From positions 1-9,965 of the forward strand of contig DAOVFR010000068.1 in assembly GCA_030672805.1 (NCBI GenBank): DNA of 9,965 nucleotides, read 5' to 3'. Shown one piece after another: positions 1-5,650 of this stretch (position 1 is its first letter; each line of letters starts with the position of its first letter). Both the position numbers and the translations under genes were made by a program. Source of the DNA: Candidatus Krumholzibacteriota bacterium (lineage in GTDB: Bacteria; Krumholzibacteriota; Krumholzibacteriia; Krumholzibacteriales; Krumholzibacteriaceae). The notes under the pieces are model-generated. The model did not search any database and had not been told where the DNA came from. It saw nothing but the letters and a program-made list of their open reading frames with translations.

Positions 1-540
1 AGTGATCCCGTCGACTATACTCGCTGCTCCCCTTATCCTGACCTTGTCAGGTATGATAACGGGGTGACCCACTATGATGATATCCTTTGGTATCTCGCCC
101 TTGTACGCGATCTTCACCGGGACGATTATCGTTATAACCCGCTCGAAATTGACGCTGAGAGTCTTCGGGTTGTCAACGGTGACGCTGCGCGGATCGAGGT
201 TTTCCGAAAGATTCAATATGGCGGATGACAGCGGGATGTTCACCCGGCCGCGTTTCGCCATGGAAAGATCGACGGACGCCTTCAACCTGCTGAAGAAACG
301 CAGCTTCAGAAAAGTGATGCGGGGACCCCTGATCGAGACCTCGACGAACTGCGGGACCTCGTGAACGATCGTGAGGCTGTCGGGTATACCGGTGAGTGTG
401 AGCGGCACCCTGAACGACTGCTTATCCTGCATCTGCGCCGTCACGAGCAGCCAGAGGAATACGGCGAACAGGATCGAGATGATCTTTGTGCCCAGGTTTG
501 CCGTGATCGTCCGCATCAACCAACCGGAACGCACCTTCAT
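1..540 (-). CDS. YbbR-domain (CdaR-like) membrane-anchored protein, C-terminus beyond the window
   Basis: The 180 visible codons run open through the left edge, so the 3' end is missing. Residues about 18-35 form one hydrophobic helix (ISILFAVFLWLLVTA) near the N-terminus. It is followed by a beta-rich YbbR repeat (about residues 40-133, with the typical 'FRVPLTLTGIPDSL' opening and 'VEVSIRGP' strand), and a second repeat begins at about 140 (VPVKIAYKGEIP). This is the layout of CdaR, the extracytoplasmic regulator of the diadenylate cyclase CdaA, where several YbbR repeats follow one membrane anchor. The ATG at 540 has GAGG about 9 nt upstream; an internal ATG (residue 9, position 516) is an alternative. 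It lies 20 bp downstream of the amidase stop, so the two are probably co-transcribed. In the classical cdaA-cdaR-glmM order, cdaA would sit where the amidase is; whether glmM follows cannot be seen. The YbbR family call is firm, a c-di-AMP role is inference. Confidence 0.8.
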   Translation of the reverse strand, partial: MKVRSGWLMRTITANLGTKIISILFAVFLWLLVTAQMQDKQSFRVPLTLTGIPDSLTIVHEVPQFVEVSIRGPRITFLKLRFFSRLKASVDLSMAKRGRVNIPLSSAILNLSENLDPRSVTVDNPKTLSVNFERVITIIVPVKIAYKGEIPKDIIIVGHPVIIPDKVRIRGAASIVDGIT

Positions 541-560
541 GCCGCCCGCCTCACAGTGTT

Positions 561-1892
561 TTACCTGTATATCCGGAGCTTCTGCCCCGGGCTTATCCGT
601 GATTTCCCGCCCAGGCCGTTGAGCGACCTGATCCTTTCAACCGTAACACCGTACCTCTTCGCAATCCTCCAGAGCGTTTCGCCGGAAGAAACGGTATGTA
701 TCACCTGTCTTACGTCTTCGGCGTATGTATCCGAAGAGGGACGCTTGACAAGGAAATTCATGATACCCCTTGCCAGCAAATGGGCAATACCTTTCAGCAC
801 CTCCTTTTTCCTGAGGAGTCCGGCGTCTTTTTTATTCGACAGGAACGCGGTCTCGAATAGCACTGAAGGCATCGCGATCGATCTGAGAACAACGAAGTTT
901 GCCTGCTTTACACCCCTGAAAGGGAGTGCCTGAATCGACCTCATCTGCGTGGCGATCTCTCCGGCGAGCAGCGAACTCCGTTTCATGATATTGCTTCTGT
1001 TCAGGTCGAAGAGGATCGACTTGAGATCATCGGTGATCTTTTCTCCTTCATCTCCCATCTCGAGAAGCATGTTCTCGCGCTCGGCGACCGCCTCTGCATT
1101 CTCGTCCGTTGCTCCTTCAAGCGACAGGAAAAAAACCTCCGATCCCCGCGGCCTGGAACTCCTTACCGAATTGACGTGAATACTCACGAAGCAGTCCCCG
1201 CCGTGAGTGCGGGCGATGTTGATCCGTTTCCCGAGCCCGACATCGTAGTCACCGGTCCTCGTCATAACCGCCCTGAACCCCTCGTGAGCGTTTATCTCAT
1301 CGGCGAGCATCTTCGAGATTGCCAGTACGATGTCCTTCTCCCTGATACCCGATCTCGAACAGGCGCCGGGCTGGCTGCCCCCGTGCCCCGGATCGATAAT
1401 CACGACATAATCGCCGCTTCCCGCGATCTCCCTGGCCCTGTTTCTCGCACGGTATATCTCATCTCTTGAAAGAACCCGGTCGACGTCGATAATTATCCGG
1501 TGCGGCTTGTTCCTGTTTGGTTTCAGCGCGAACGTCCGGTACGTCGTTTTCCCGGGAAGATCCAGCACGACCTGGGCGCCGGAACGGAGCCTGTTGATAC
1601 GAATACGATCGATCGTGCCGTCATTCACCTCGATCGGCTTGACCCTGGATGAAAACCTCCCGGATGAGATATCGACAACGATCCGGTGGGGACTCGTCAG
1701 CGTTCTCACGCGGTAGTATGAATCGGTACTCATATCGAGGACGACGCGGGTGCGCTCGGGCGCCGACCAGTACCGGACCTTCCTGACCTGCCTCGGAACG
1801 GCCGGTGGGTCCGCCGACGCCATGCGCGCCAGTATGAGCAGCGCGATCGCCGCCGAGACCGGCAGGGCCGACTTACGTAAACTGGCCAGCAA
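561..1892 (-). CDS. amiC: N-acetylmuramoyl-L-alanine amidase, AMIN-Amidase_3-LysM (AmiC type)
   Basis: This exported zinc amidase cleaves the bond between N-acetylmuramic acid and L-alanine in peptidoglycan, usually at division. The 443 residues show, in order, a signal peptide (about 1-27, ending ASA-D), an AMIN peptidoglycan-binding domain (about 35-138), an Amidase_3 catalytic domain (about 162-382) and a C-terminal LysM domain (about 397-443, HTVSSGETLWRIAKRYGV). The Amidase_3 residues are all present: H170 in DPGHGG, E185 in REKDIVL, H239 in SIHVNS and catalytic E347 in LFETAFLSN. Residues about 261-300 (ENAEAVAEREN...LKSILFDLNRS) match the insertion that carries the autoinhibitory helix in AmiB/AmiC, which suggests control by a LytM-family activator. 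The start is a TTG at 1892 with a purine-rich GAGGGGGAGG just upstream; no later start would keep the signal peptide. A LytM gene lies upstream and a YbbR gene 20 bp downstream. Confidence 0.93.
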   Translation of the reverse strand: MLASLRKSALPVSAAIALLILARMASADPPAVPRQVRKVRYWSAPERTRVVLDMSTDSYYRVRTLTSPHRIVVDISSGRFSSRVKPIEVNDGTIDRIRINRLRSGAQVVLDLPGKTTYRTFALKPNRNKPHRIIIDVDRVLSRDEIYRARNRAREIAGSGDYVVIIDPGHGGSQPGACSRSGIREKDIVLAISKMLADEINAHEGFRAVMTRTGDYDVGLGKRINIARTHGGDCFVSIHVNSVRSSRPRGSEVFFLSLEGATDENAEAVAERENMLLEMGDEGEKITDDLKSILFDLNRSNIMKRSSLLAGEIATQMRSIQALPFRGVKQANFVVLRSIAMPSVLFETAFLSNKKDAGLLRKKEVLKGIAHLLARGIMNFLVKRPSSDTYAEDVRQVIHTVSSGETLWRIAKRYGVTVERIRSLNGLGGKSRISPGQKLRIYR

Positions 1893-1928
1893 ATCCTCCC
1901 CCTCGTCAAAATGACGCTGAATGATGGA

Positions 1929-1957
1929 AGTCTATGTATTCCAGGGGCGGGTTACAA
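1929..1957 (-). promoter_or_regulatory. Candidate sigma70-type promoter for the amidase
   Basis: On the minus strand TTGTAA (1952-1957) and TAGACT (1929-1934) are separated by exactly 17 bp, each matching the consensus at 4 of 6 positions. Transcription would start about 30 nt before the TTG start codon. It lies in the 105-bp gap after the M23 gene, which holds no convincing terminator, so read-through from the M23 gene is equally possible. Both boxes are imperfect and a chance match cannot be excluded. Confidence 0.3.
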
Positions 1958-1997
1958 GAAAAATACACAGGGTTGGCGCCGAGAGTCGTGCACGTGC

Positions 1998-2915
1998 CTA
2001 GTCGAAATAGACACCCTCGGGGATGACATAATTAAGGGGATTGCGATGAGTCTTTCTGAAGATCACTTCATAGTGAAGGTGGCTGCCGGTAGAACGTCCC
2101 GTGTTCCCGACCAGGCCGATTATCTCGCTCCTCTTGACACGTTGGCCGCGACTGACGAGTATCCTGGAAAGGTGTGCGTACCTCGTTCTGAACCCGCTTC
2201 CATGATTCACCTCGATCACCAGACCCAGGCTTCCCTTCTTCTTCGCCATCGTCACCATCCCATCGGCCGTGCTCATGACGGCCGTCCCTGTTCTTGCCCG
2301 GTAGTCGACACCGAGATGCCTCGCGATCCGCCCGGTAAAAGGATCCATCCTTCTTCCGAACCTGCTCGAGAGGTACCCGCCCTTCAGGGGTCTGATCGAT
2401 GGCGTCGAATCACGCACCTTCTTCTCGCTCTCGAGAATATCGATGACCTCGTGGTAACTCTCTACCTCGAGGTCCGACTGCCGGACGAGCATGTCGAGAT
2501 CCTTCTCGAGACTGACCAGAAGCGCTTCGTACCCGGTCTCCCGCGACATCTCCCTTTCCGGACCCGGCCCCCCGATACCCACCTCCATCACATCGTCCGG
2601 AACAGGGTCGAGATGAGCGAGTACCCGTGCCTGGTTCTGAAGCTCGAGGTTGGCCTCCATCCGCCTTTCCAACTCCTCGATCTTCGCCCCGAAACTCCTG
2701 ATATTGCCGGTCAGTTCATCGTTCTCGCGTTGCAGTTCCGTAAGTTTCCGCGAATCGAGCATGAACCCCGAGTACCTGACAGCCAGCGTAACGGACGTGA
2801 TCAGCATGGCGGCGAAGACAACCGACAGTGAGACGGCGAGGCCCCGGTGAACCCGGAACGATTTCACTCCGGCGTTGCCCCTGCGGATATAAAGAAATGT
2901 TAAATACCTGTCCAT
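1998..2915 (-). CDS. M23/LytM-family peptidoglycan endopeptidase with N-terminal membrane anchor and coiled coil
   Basis: This is a zinc endopeptidase family that cuts peptide cross-links in peptidoglycan. Numbering from an upstream ATG at 2951 (317 residues), it has one transmembrane helix (about 38-60), a coiled coil (about 66-110, rich in Glu, Leu and Arg), a second helical stretch (about 140-180) and a C-terminal LytM domain (about 186-315). The zinc and catalytic residues are intact: H212 and D216 (HLGVD), H260 (YAHLS) and H291/H293 (HLHYE). The build resembles EnvC, but EnvC has a dead LytM site and this does not. I prefer the ATG at 2915 (residue 13, giving 305 residues) because 'MDRYLTFLYIRRGN' is how this family normally begins and because the best promoter upstream would leave the ATG at 2951 almost leaderless; neither ATG has a good Shine-Dalgarno sequence. 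The amidase gene follows after 105 bp, so the two may work together at the septum or during wall turnover. Confidence 0.9.
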   Translation of the reverse strand: MDRYLTFLYIRRGNAGVKSFRVHRGLAVSLSVVFAAMLITSVTLAVRYSGFMLDSRKLTELQRENDELTGNIRSFGAKIEELERRMEANLELQNQARVLAHLDPVPDDVMEVGIGGPGPEREMSRETGYEALLVSLEKDLDMLVRQSDLEVESYHEVIDILESEKKVRDSTPSIRPLKGGYLSSRFGRRMDPFTGRIARHLGVDYRARTGTAVMSTADGMVTMAKKKGSLGLVIEVNHGSGFRTRYAHLSRILVSRGQRVKRSEIIGLVGNTGRSTGSHLHYEVIFRKTHRNPLNYVIPEGVYFD

Positions 2916-2962
2916 ACCTGAATTTTCTGTTCTTGCGGGTGCTTTTCCCATACTCGGGGGTC

Positions 2963-2992
2963 AAATTACGTTCTCCCCCCCCCCGATGTCAA
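2963..2992 (-). promoter_or_regulatory. Candidate promoter of the M23 gene with a G10 spacer
   Basis: A perfect -35 box TTGACA (2987-2992) is followed by a spacer of TC, ten G, AGAAC and one more G, then TAATTT (2963-2968) as a 3-of-6 -10 box at 18 bp spacing. Loss of one G would give the optimal 17 bp. Transcription would begin near 2956, about 40 nt before the preferred start codon at 2915. The sequence CCCCCG at 2955-2960 (read on the minus strand) can pair with the CGGGGG part of the tract, so a small hairpin over the -10 region is possible. The -35 box is clear, the -10 box is weak. Confidence 0.45.
2975..2984. repeat. Homopolymer tract, C10 on + (G10 on -)
   Basis: Ten consecutive C occur in the short intergenic region upstream of the M23 gene; the given line reads six C, then four C. 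It is the longest single-base run I noticed in the window and lies inside the spacer of the candidate promoter at 2963-2992. Homopolymers of this length are prone to slipped-strand change and also to sequencing or assembly length errors. Confidence 0.9.
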
Positions 2993-3054
2993 GAAATATT
3001 TCCCTCACTCACTTTCCGGCCTTGTGCAAGCGCCGTACCATATATTGCACCACT

Positions 3055-3086
3055 AAAAAAGGGCGGGGATAAAATCGCCACCCTTT
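3055..3086 (-). terminator. Rho-independent terminator after the sigma factor gene
   Basis: Read on the minus strand, AAAGGG (3081-3086) pairs with CCCTTT (3058-3063). The stem continues inward through T-G, G-C, G-C, one C-C mismatch, G-C, A-T and T-A to a TTT loop, and the T-run extends to 3055 as TTTTTT. It begins about 30 nt after the TAG stop of the sigma gene, so that transcript ends here and the M23 gene needs its own promoter. Confidence 0.85.
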
Positions 3087-3115
3087 GAATAACATAATAC
3101 AAAGTAACAGGTTAC

Positions 3116-3979
3116 CTATTCATCGACGTACCCTTTCAGATACTTGCTGCGCGTGTTGTGACGAAGACGCAGGATCGCCTTTTCCTTGATCTGGCGGATT
3201 CTTTCACGCGTCAGGCTCATCTTTCCGCCAATCTCTTCGAGCGTGAGGGGCTCCTCGCCCTCCAGTCCGAAGTAGAGTGAAAGGATCGTTTTCTCCCGAT
3301 AGGTGAGGGTATCGAGAGCCTTTCTCATATCCTCGGACAGGGCATGTGTATAGGTCATCTCATCGGTAGGCTCCTGATCATCGTCGGCAAGGTAGTCGAT
3401 GAGACAGTTCTCTTCCTGGTCGTTGTTAAAAGACGCATCGAGCGAGAGATGGCTGTTCGCGATCTGCATCGTGTCCCTGACCTCTTCTCGAGAGAGATTC
3501 AGCCTCTCCGCTATCTCTTCGATCTCGGGAGTTCTCCCGAGCTCCTGATCGAGCTGCCTTGCCGTCTTCCCGATCCGGTAGAGCGTCCCCGCCCTGTTCA
3601 GCGGCAGCCTGACGATCCTCGACTGCTCCGCCAGCGCCTGAAGCATCGCCTGGCGGATCCACCATACCGCGTACGAGATGAACTTGAACCCGCGCTTCTC
3701 GTCGAACCTGTGAGCCGCCTTGATCAATCCGAGATTGCCCTCGTTGATCAGGTCGGCGAGCGACAGCCCCTGGTTGACATACTGCTTTGCGATGGATACG
3801 GCAAAACGAAGATTCGCCTTGACGAGATCATGCAGCGCTTCTTCACTGCCCTTCCTGATCTTCTGGGCGAGTTTCTTCTCCTGTTCCCGGGTAAGAAGAG
3901 GCGTGTTGTTTATCTCCTTGAGGTATAGATCAAGACTCCTTTCCCCCAGGTAATCACCGTCACGTCTTTCAGTCTGCAT
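3116..3979 (-). CDS. rpoD: Primary (housekeeping) RNA polymerase sigma factor, short form without region 1.1
   Basis: This sigma70-family subunit directs RNA polymerase to -35/-10 promoters. The 287 residues start almost directly with region 1.2 (about 12-45, SLDLYLKEINNTPLLT), then region 2 (about 46-117) with the conserved NLRFAVSIAKQY, LADLINEGNLGLIKAAHRFD and the -10-binding YAVWWIRQAMLQALAEQSR. RIVRLP leads into region 3 (about 122-200), and region 4 (about 213-280) holds the -35-binding helix-turn-helix, LTLEEIGGKMSLTRERIRQIKEKAI. Region 1.1 is absent and there is no large non-conserved insert, as in the main sigma factor of Bacteroidota, so I favour the primary sigma over a stress-type group 2 paralogue, which the sequence cannot fully exclude. 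The ATG at 3979 has GAGGG about 9 nt upstream. It appears monocistronic: a terminator lies 30 nt downstream and about 440 bp of non-coding DNA upstream. Flanking promoters TTGACA-17-TAAACT and TTTACA-17-TACATT fit its expected specificity. Confidence 0.93.
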   Translation of the reverse strand: MQTERRDGDYLGERSLDLYLKEINNTPLLTREQEKKLAQKIRKGSEEALHDLVKANLRFAVSIAKQYVNQGLSLADLINEGNLGLIKAAHRFDEKRGFKFISYAVWWIRQAMLQALAEQSRIVRLPLNRAGTLYRIGKTARQLDQELGRTPEIEEIAERLNLSREEVRDTMQIANSHLSLDASFNNDQEENCLIDYLADDDQEPTDEMTYTHALSEDMRKALDTLTYREKTILSLYFGLEGEEPLTLEEIGGKMSLTRERIRQIKEKAILRLRHNTRSKYLKGYVDE

Positions 3980-3999
3980 GGTTTTCTTCCCTCACTAAT

Positions 4000-4028
4000 A
4001 ATGTAATCAAATATAACGGAGTTGTAAA
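4000..4028 (-). promoter_or_regulatory. Candidate proximal promoter of the sigma factor gene
   Basis: TTTACA (4023-4028, 5 of 6 to TTGACA) and TACATT (4000-4005, 4 of 6 to TATAAT) are 17 bp apart on the minus strand. They give a start near 3993 and a very short leader that would just include the GAGGG ribosome binding site. The same stretch contains TATATTTG, which matches the TAnnTTTG -7 element known from Bacteroidota promoters, but I see no matching TTTG/TTG element at the usual distance upstream. Confidence 0.4.
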
Positions 4029-4261
4029 GCCCATGATCCGTTTCAATCTCTTCTCCGCTTTAACCCGTTCTTCCGTACCTCTCTCTGCTGCCTCGATTCC
4101 CACCGTTAACCGACATTCTATCTCCCTGAATTATTATACACAGATGTTGCGGTTCTGATTACTTTTTCTGGTGGGGTATTATTTATTCAGGCAACGGTTG
4201 GCGACTGGTTTCCTTTATTTAAAATACAGGTGCTTGCTTAACTGGCTATTTCCAGGGTCAA

Positions 4262-4290
4262 AGTTTACAGTAAATTTTCCATTATGTCAA
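4262..4290 (-). promoter_or_regulatory. Candidate distal promoter upstream of the sigma factor gene
   Basis: A perfect TTGACA (4285-4290) is followed after exactly 17 bp by TAAACT (4262-4267, 4 of 6) on the minus strand. It would start a transcript near 4255 that runs about 275 nt before the sigma gene ATG at 3979, or that makes a short separate RNA. No clear terminator was seen between it and the sigma gene. Confidence 0.45.
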
Positions 4291-4420
4291 GTTTGAATAT
4301 TTTGTTCTCTTTATCAAAATCACAAGGAAAACAACCATTTCCGCGAGATTCAATCACTATCCTCGAAAAAACTGCTCTTTTCTCCGACATTCATCGATTT
4401 TCTGGTTATCTTCCAGATGA

Positions 4421-4762
4421 TCATTCCTCTTCTTTCTCCTCTGCCTGGTTATCGTGTTTCTCCTCTTTTCTTATCGATTCAATCTCCTTCTCCTTGAGCT
4501 GTAAATCATCCTCGAGCTTGCCTATCCCGTCGACGAGCTTCGCGACCTCCGGGTCGATAGCAACCTCGCCCGCCTTTTTCTTCACGACGATCAGGTCATA
4601 GACCCTGCCGCCGAGTTCCGACAGATGCTTCTCGATCGCCCTGTTGATACCGATGATCTCCACCTTCTTTTTTCCTATCCTGGCGAGTTCATCCGTCTTG
4701 TCGTATGCCGTCCCGTACCATTCGACGAGGTTCTTCTTGACCCTGTCCCACAACGAATCCAT
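4421..4762 (-). CDS. Small charged coiled-coil protein of unknown function
   Basis: I do not recognise a named family for these 113 residues. There is no signal peptide or membrane segment. The N-terminal part (about 1-58) is amphipathic and helical (WDRVKKNLVEWYGTAYDKTDELARIGKKKVEIIGINRAIEK) and ends in a conserved-looking 'LSELGGRVYDLI'. A basic turn (KKKAGEVAIDPEV) follows, then a heptad-like coiled coil (about 73-100) and a very acidic or mixed-charge tail (EEKEEE). Short proteins of this build, with 'ELGGRVYDL' between two helices, are common conserved hypotheticals in FCB-type genomes; that is from memory and not checked. Expression should be strong: AGGAGG at 4771-4776 sits 8 nt before the ATG. 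It is divergent from lpxH. I found no clear terminator after it, only a 4-bp stem (CTGG/CCAG) just past the stop. Confidence 0.75.
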   Translation of the reverse strand: MDSLWDRVKKNLVEWYGTAYDKTDELARIGKKKVEIIGINRAIEKHLSELGGRVYDLIVVKKKAGEVAIDPEVAKLVDGIGKLEDDLQLKEKEIESIRKEEKHDNQAEEKEEE

Positions 4763-4891
4763 ACCTAATCCCTCCTATCGAAGAATCAAATGCAGCCTCA
4801 TTTTCACTTGATATTTCACATTCCCTCTGACATATATCGTTCATCGCGGTTGTGTTCGAATGCGCTCGACCGATCGGATGGTGCACGAACC

Positions 4892-5650
4892 TTGAGTGAA
4901 AACATCTTTTTCCTATCAGACACACATTTCAAATACCACAGTATCACCGATAATGAAAGAAAAAAGCGACGGTACTTCCTCTCCTTTCTTCGATCGATCA
5001 AAGGTTCGGAAAGTCTCTATCTCGTTGGCGATATCTTCGATTTCTGGTTCGAATACAAGAGCGCCGTACCAAAGTACTTCGGCGATATCCTTGCCGGTCT
5101 CTACGAGCTGCGCGGCAGCGGCACGAATATCTTCATGACGGGCGGCAACCACGATTACTGGATAGGTTCATACCTGACGGATACGATCGGCATCAACCCG
5201 CTGCCGCTTCTAACGACGCTCGATATCCAGGGTCTGCGCGTGACGGTGACTCATGGCGATATGCTGCTGCCGGGGGATTACACATACAAGATGCTCAAGG
5301 CCGTCATACGGAGCCGGCCGGCGATCGCGCTCGCACGGCTTGTTCATCCCGACCTCCTGTTCGGCTTCGCAAAACATTTCTCGCGCGCGAGCAAGGGGAT
5401 CACTCACAAGAAAACCGCCGCGTCGGCCCGAACACTGATAACCATGGCGCCCGGTTCATTCTACCGGTGGAAAAACGACGTCTTTATCACCGGCCACATT
5501 CACTACCCGCATATCGAGCGATTCGGGGAAAAGACCTTTGTTATACTGGGGGACTGGGAAAACCACTACTCCTACGCACGTCTTTCGGGGGGAACGGTTA
5601 CACTCGAGTATTACGAGCCGTTCGAGAACACCGAGATGGACATCCGGTGA
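4892..5650 (+). CDS. lpxH: UDP-2,3-diacylglucosamine diphosphatase
   Basis: LpxH hydrolyses UDP-2,3-diacylglucosamine to lipid X and UMP in lipid A synthesis, as a manganese-dependent calcineurin-type phosphoesterase at the inner face of the cytoplasmic membrane. All metal motifs are present, numbered from the TTG at 4892 (252 residues): D10 and H12 (SDTH), D47 (VGDIFDFWFEY), N86 and H87 (GNHDYW), H121 (THGD), H202 and H204 (TGHIHYP), then 'FVILGDW'. An in-frame ATG at 4790 would add 34 residues with no resemblance to the family, no ribosome binding site and only 27 bp to the divergent gene. The family normally begins a few residues before 'FLSDTH', so I choose the TTG, which has GGATGG about 10 nt upstream. 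It is the only plus-strand gene here and implies an LPS-bearing outer membrane. Its last 40 bp overlap the 3' end of the convergent PorV-like gene. Confidence 0.92.
   Translation: MSENIFFLSDTHFKYHSITDNERKKRRYFLSFLRSIKGSESLYLVGDIFDFWFEYKSAVPKYFGDILAGLYELRGSGTNIFMTGGNHDYWIGSYLTDTIGINPLPLLTTLDIQGLRVTVTHGDMLLPGDYTYKMLKAVIRSRPAIALARLVHPDLLFGFAKHFSRASKGITHKKTAASARTLITMAPGSFYRWKNDVFITGHIHYPHIERFGEKTFVILGDWENHYSYARLSGGTVTLEYYEPFENTEMDIR

Larger units (their letters stand above)
3980..4420. other. Long AT-rich intergenic region upstream of the sigma gene
   Basis: About 440 bp carry no protein-coding signal that I trust; base composition is visibly more AT-rich than the flanking genes, especially 4130-4340. 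It holds the two minus-strand promoter candidates at 4000-4028 and 4262-4290, a bare TATAAT (minus strand, 4133-4138) with no good -35, an 18-codon ORF with a Shine-Dalgarno-like AGGGAG (4060-4116, minus) and a 9-bp direct repeat overlapping its right edge. I see no tRNA-like fold, strong hairpin or transposon end. Confidence 0.6.

Noticed and set aside
1990..1997. Palindrome GCACGTGC directly after the M23 stop codon as a terminator
   Set aside because: There is almost no loop and no T-run follows, so it cannot be a normal intrinsic terminator; too short to call an operator without other copies.
1911..2831. A 306-codon open frame on the plus strand opposite the M23 gene
   Set aside because: It lies antisense to a gene with intact family motifs and its translation is an Arg/Pro/His-rich mixture without domain sense; it is a by-product of GC-rich codon use on the other strand.
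4370..4420. Terminator for the small coiled-coil gene
   Set aside because: Only a 4-bp CTGG/CCAG stem followed by AAAA was found on the minus strand; a later T6 at 4366-4371 has no GC-rich stem before it.
4400..4453. Direct repeat CTGGTTATC at 4402-4410 and 4445-4453
   Set aside because: Only two 9-bp copies, one inside coding sequence, with no target-site or array context; likely chance.
4284..4601. Ser-rich 105-codon plus-strand frame over the intergenic region and the small coiled-coil gene
   Set aside because: More than half is antisense to the coiled-coil gene, which has a perfect ribosome binding site; the Ser/Phe richness is the complement of Glu/Lys codons.
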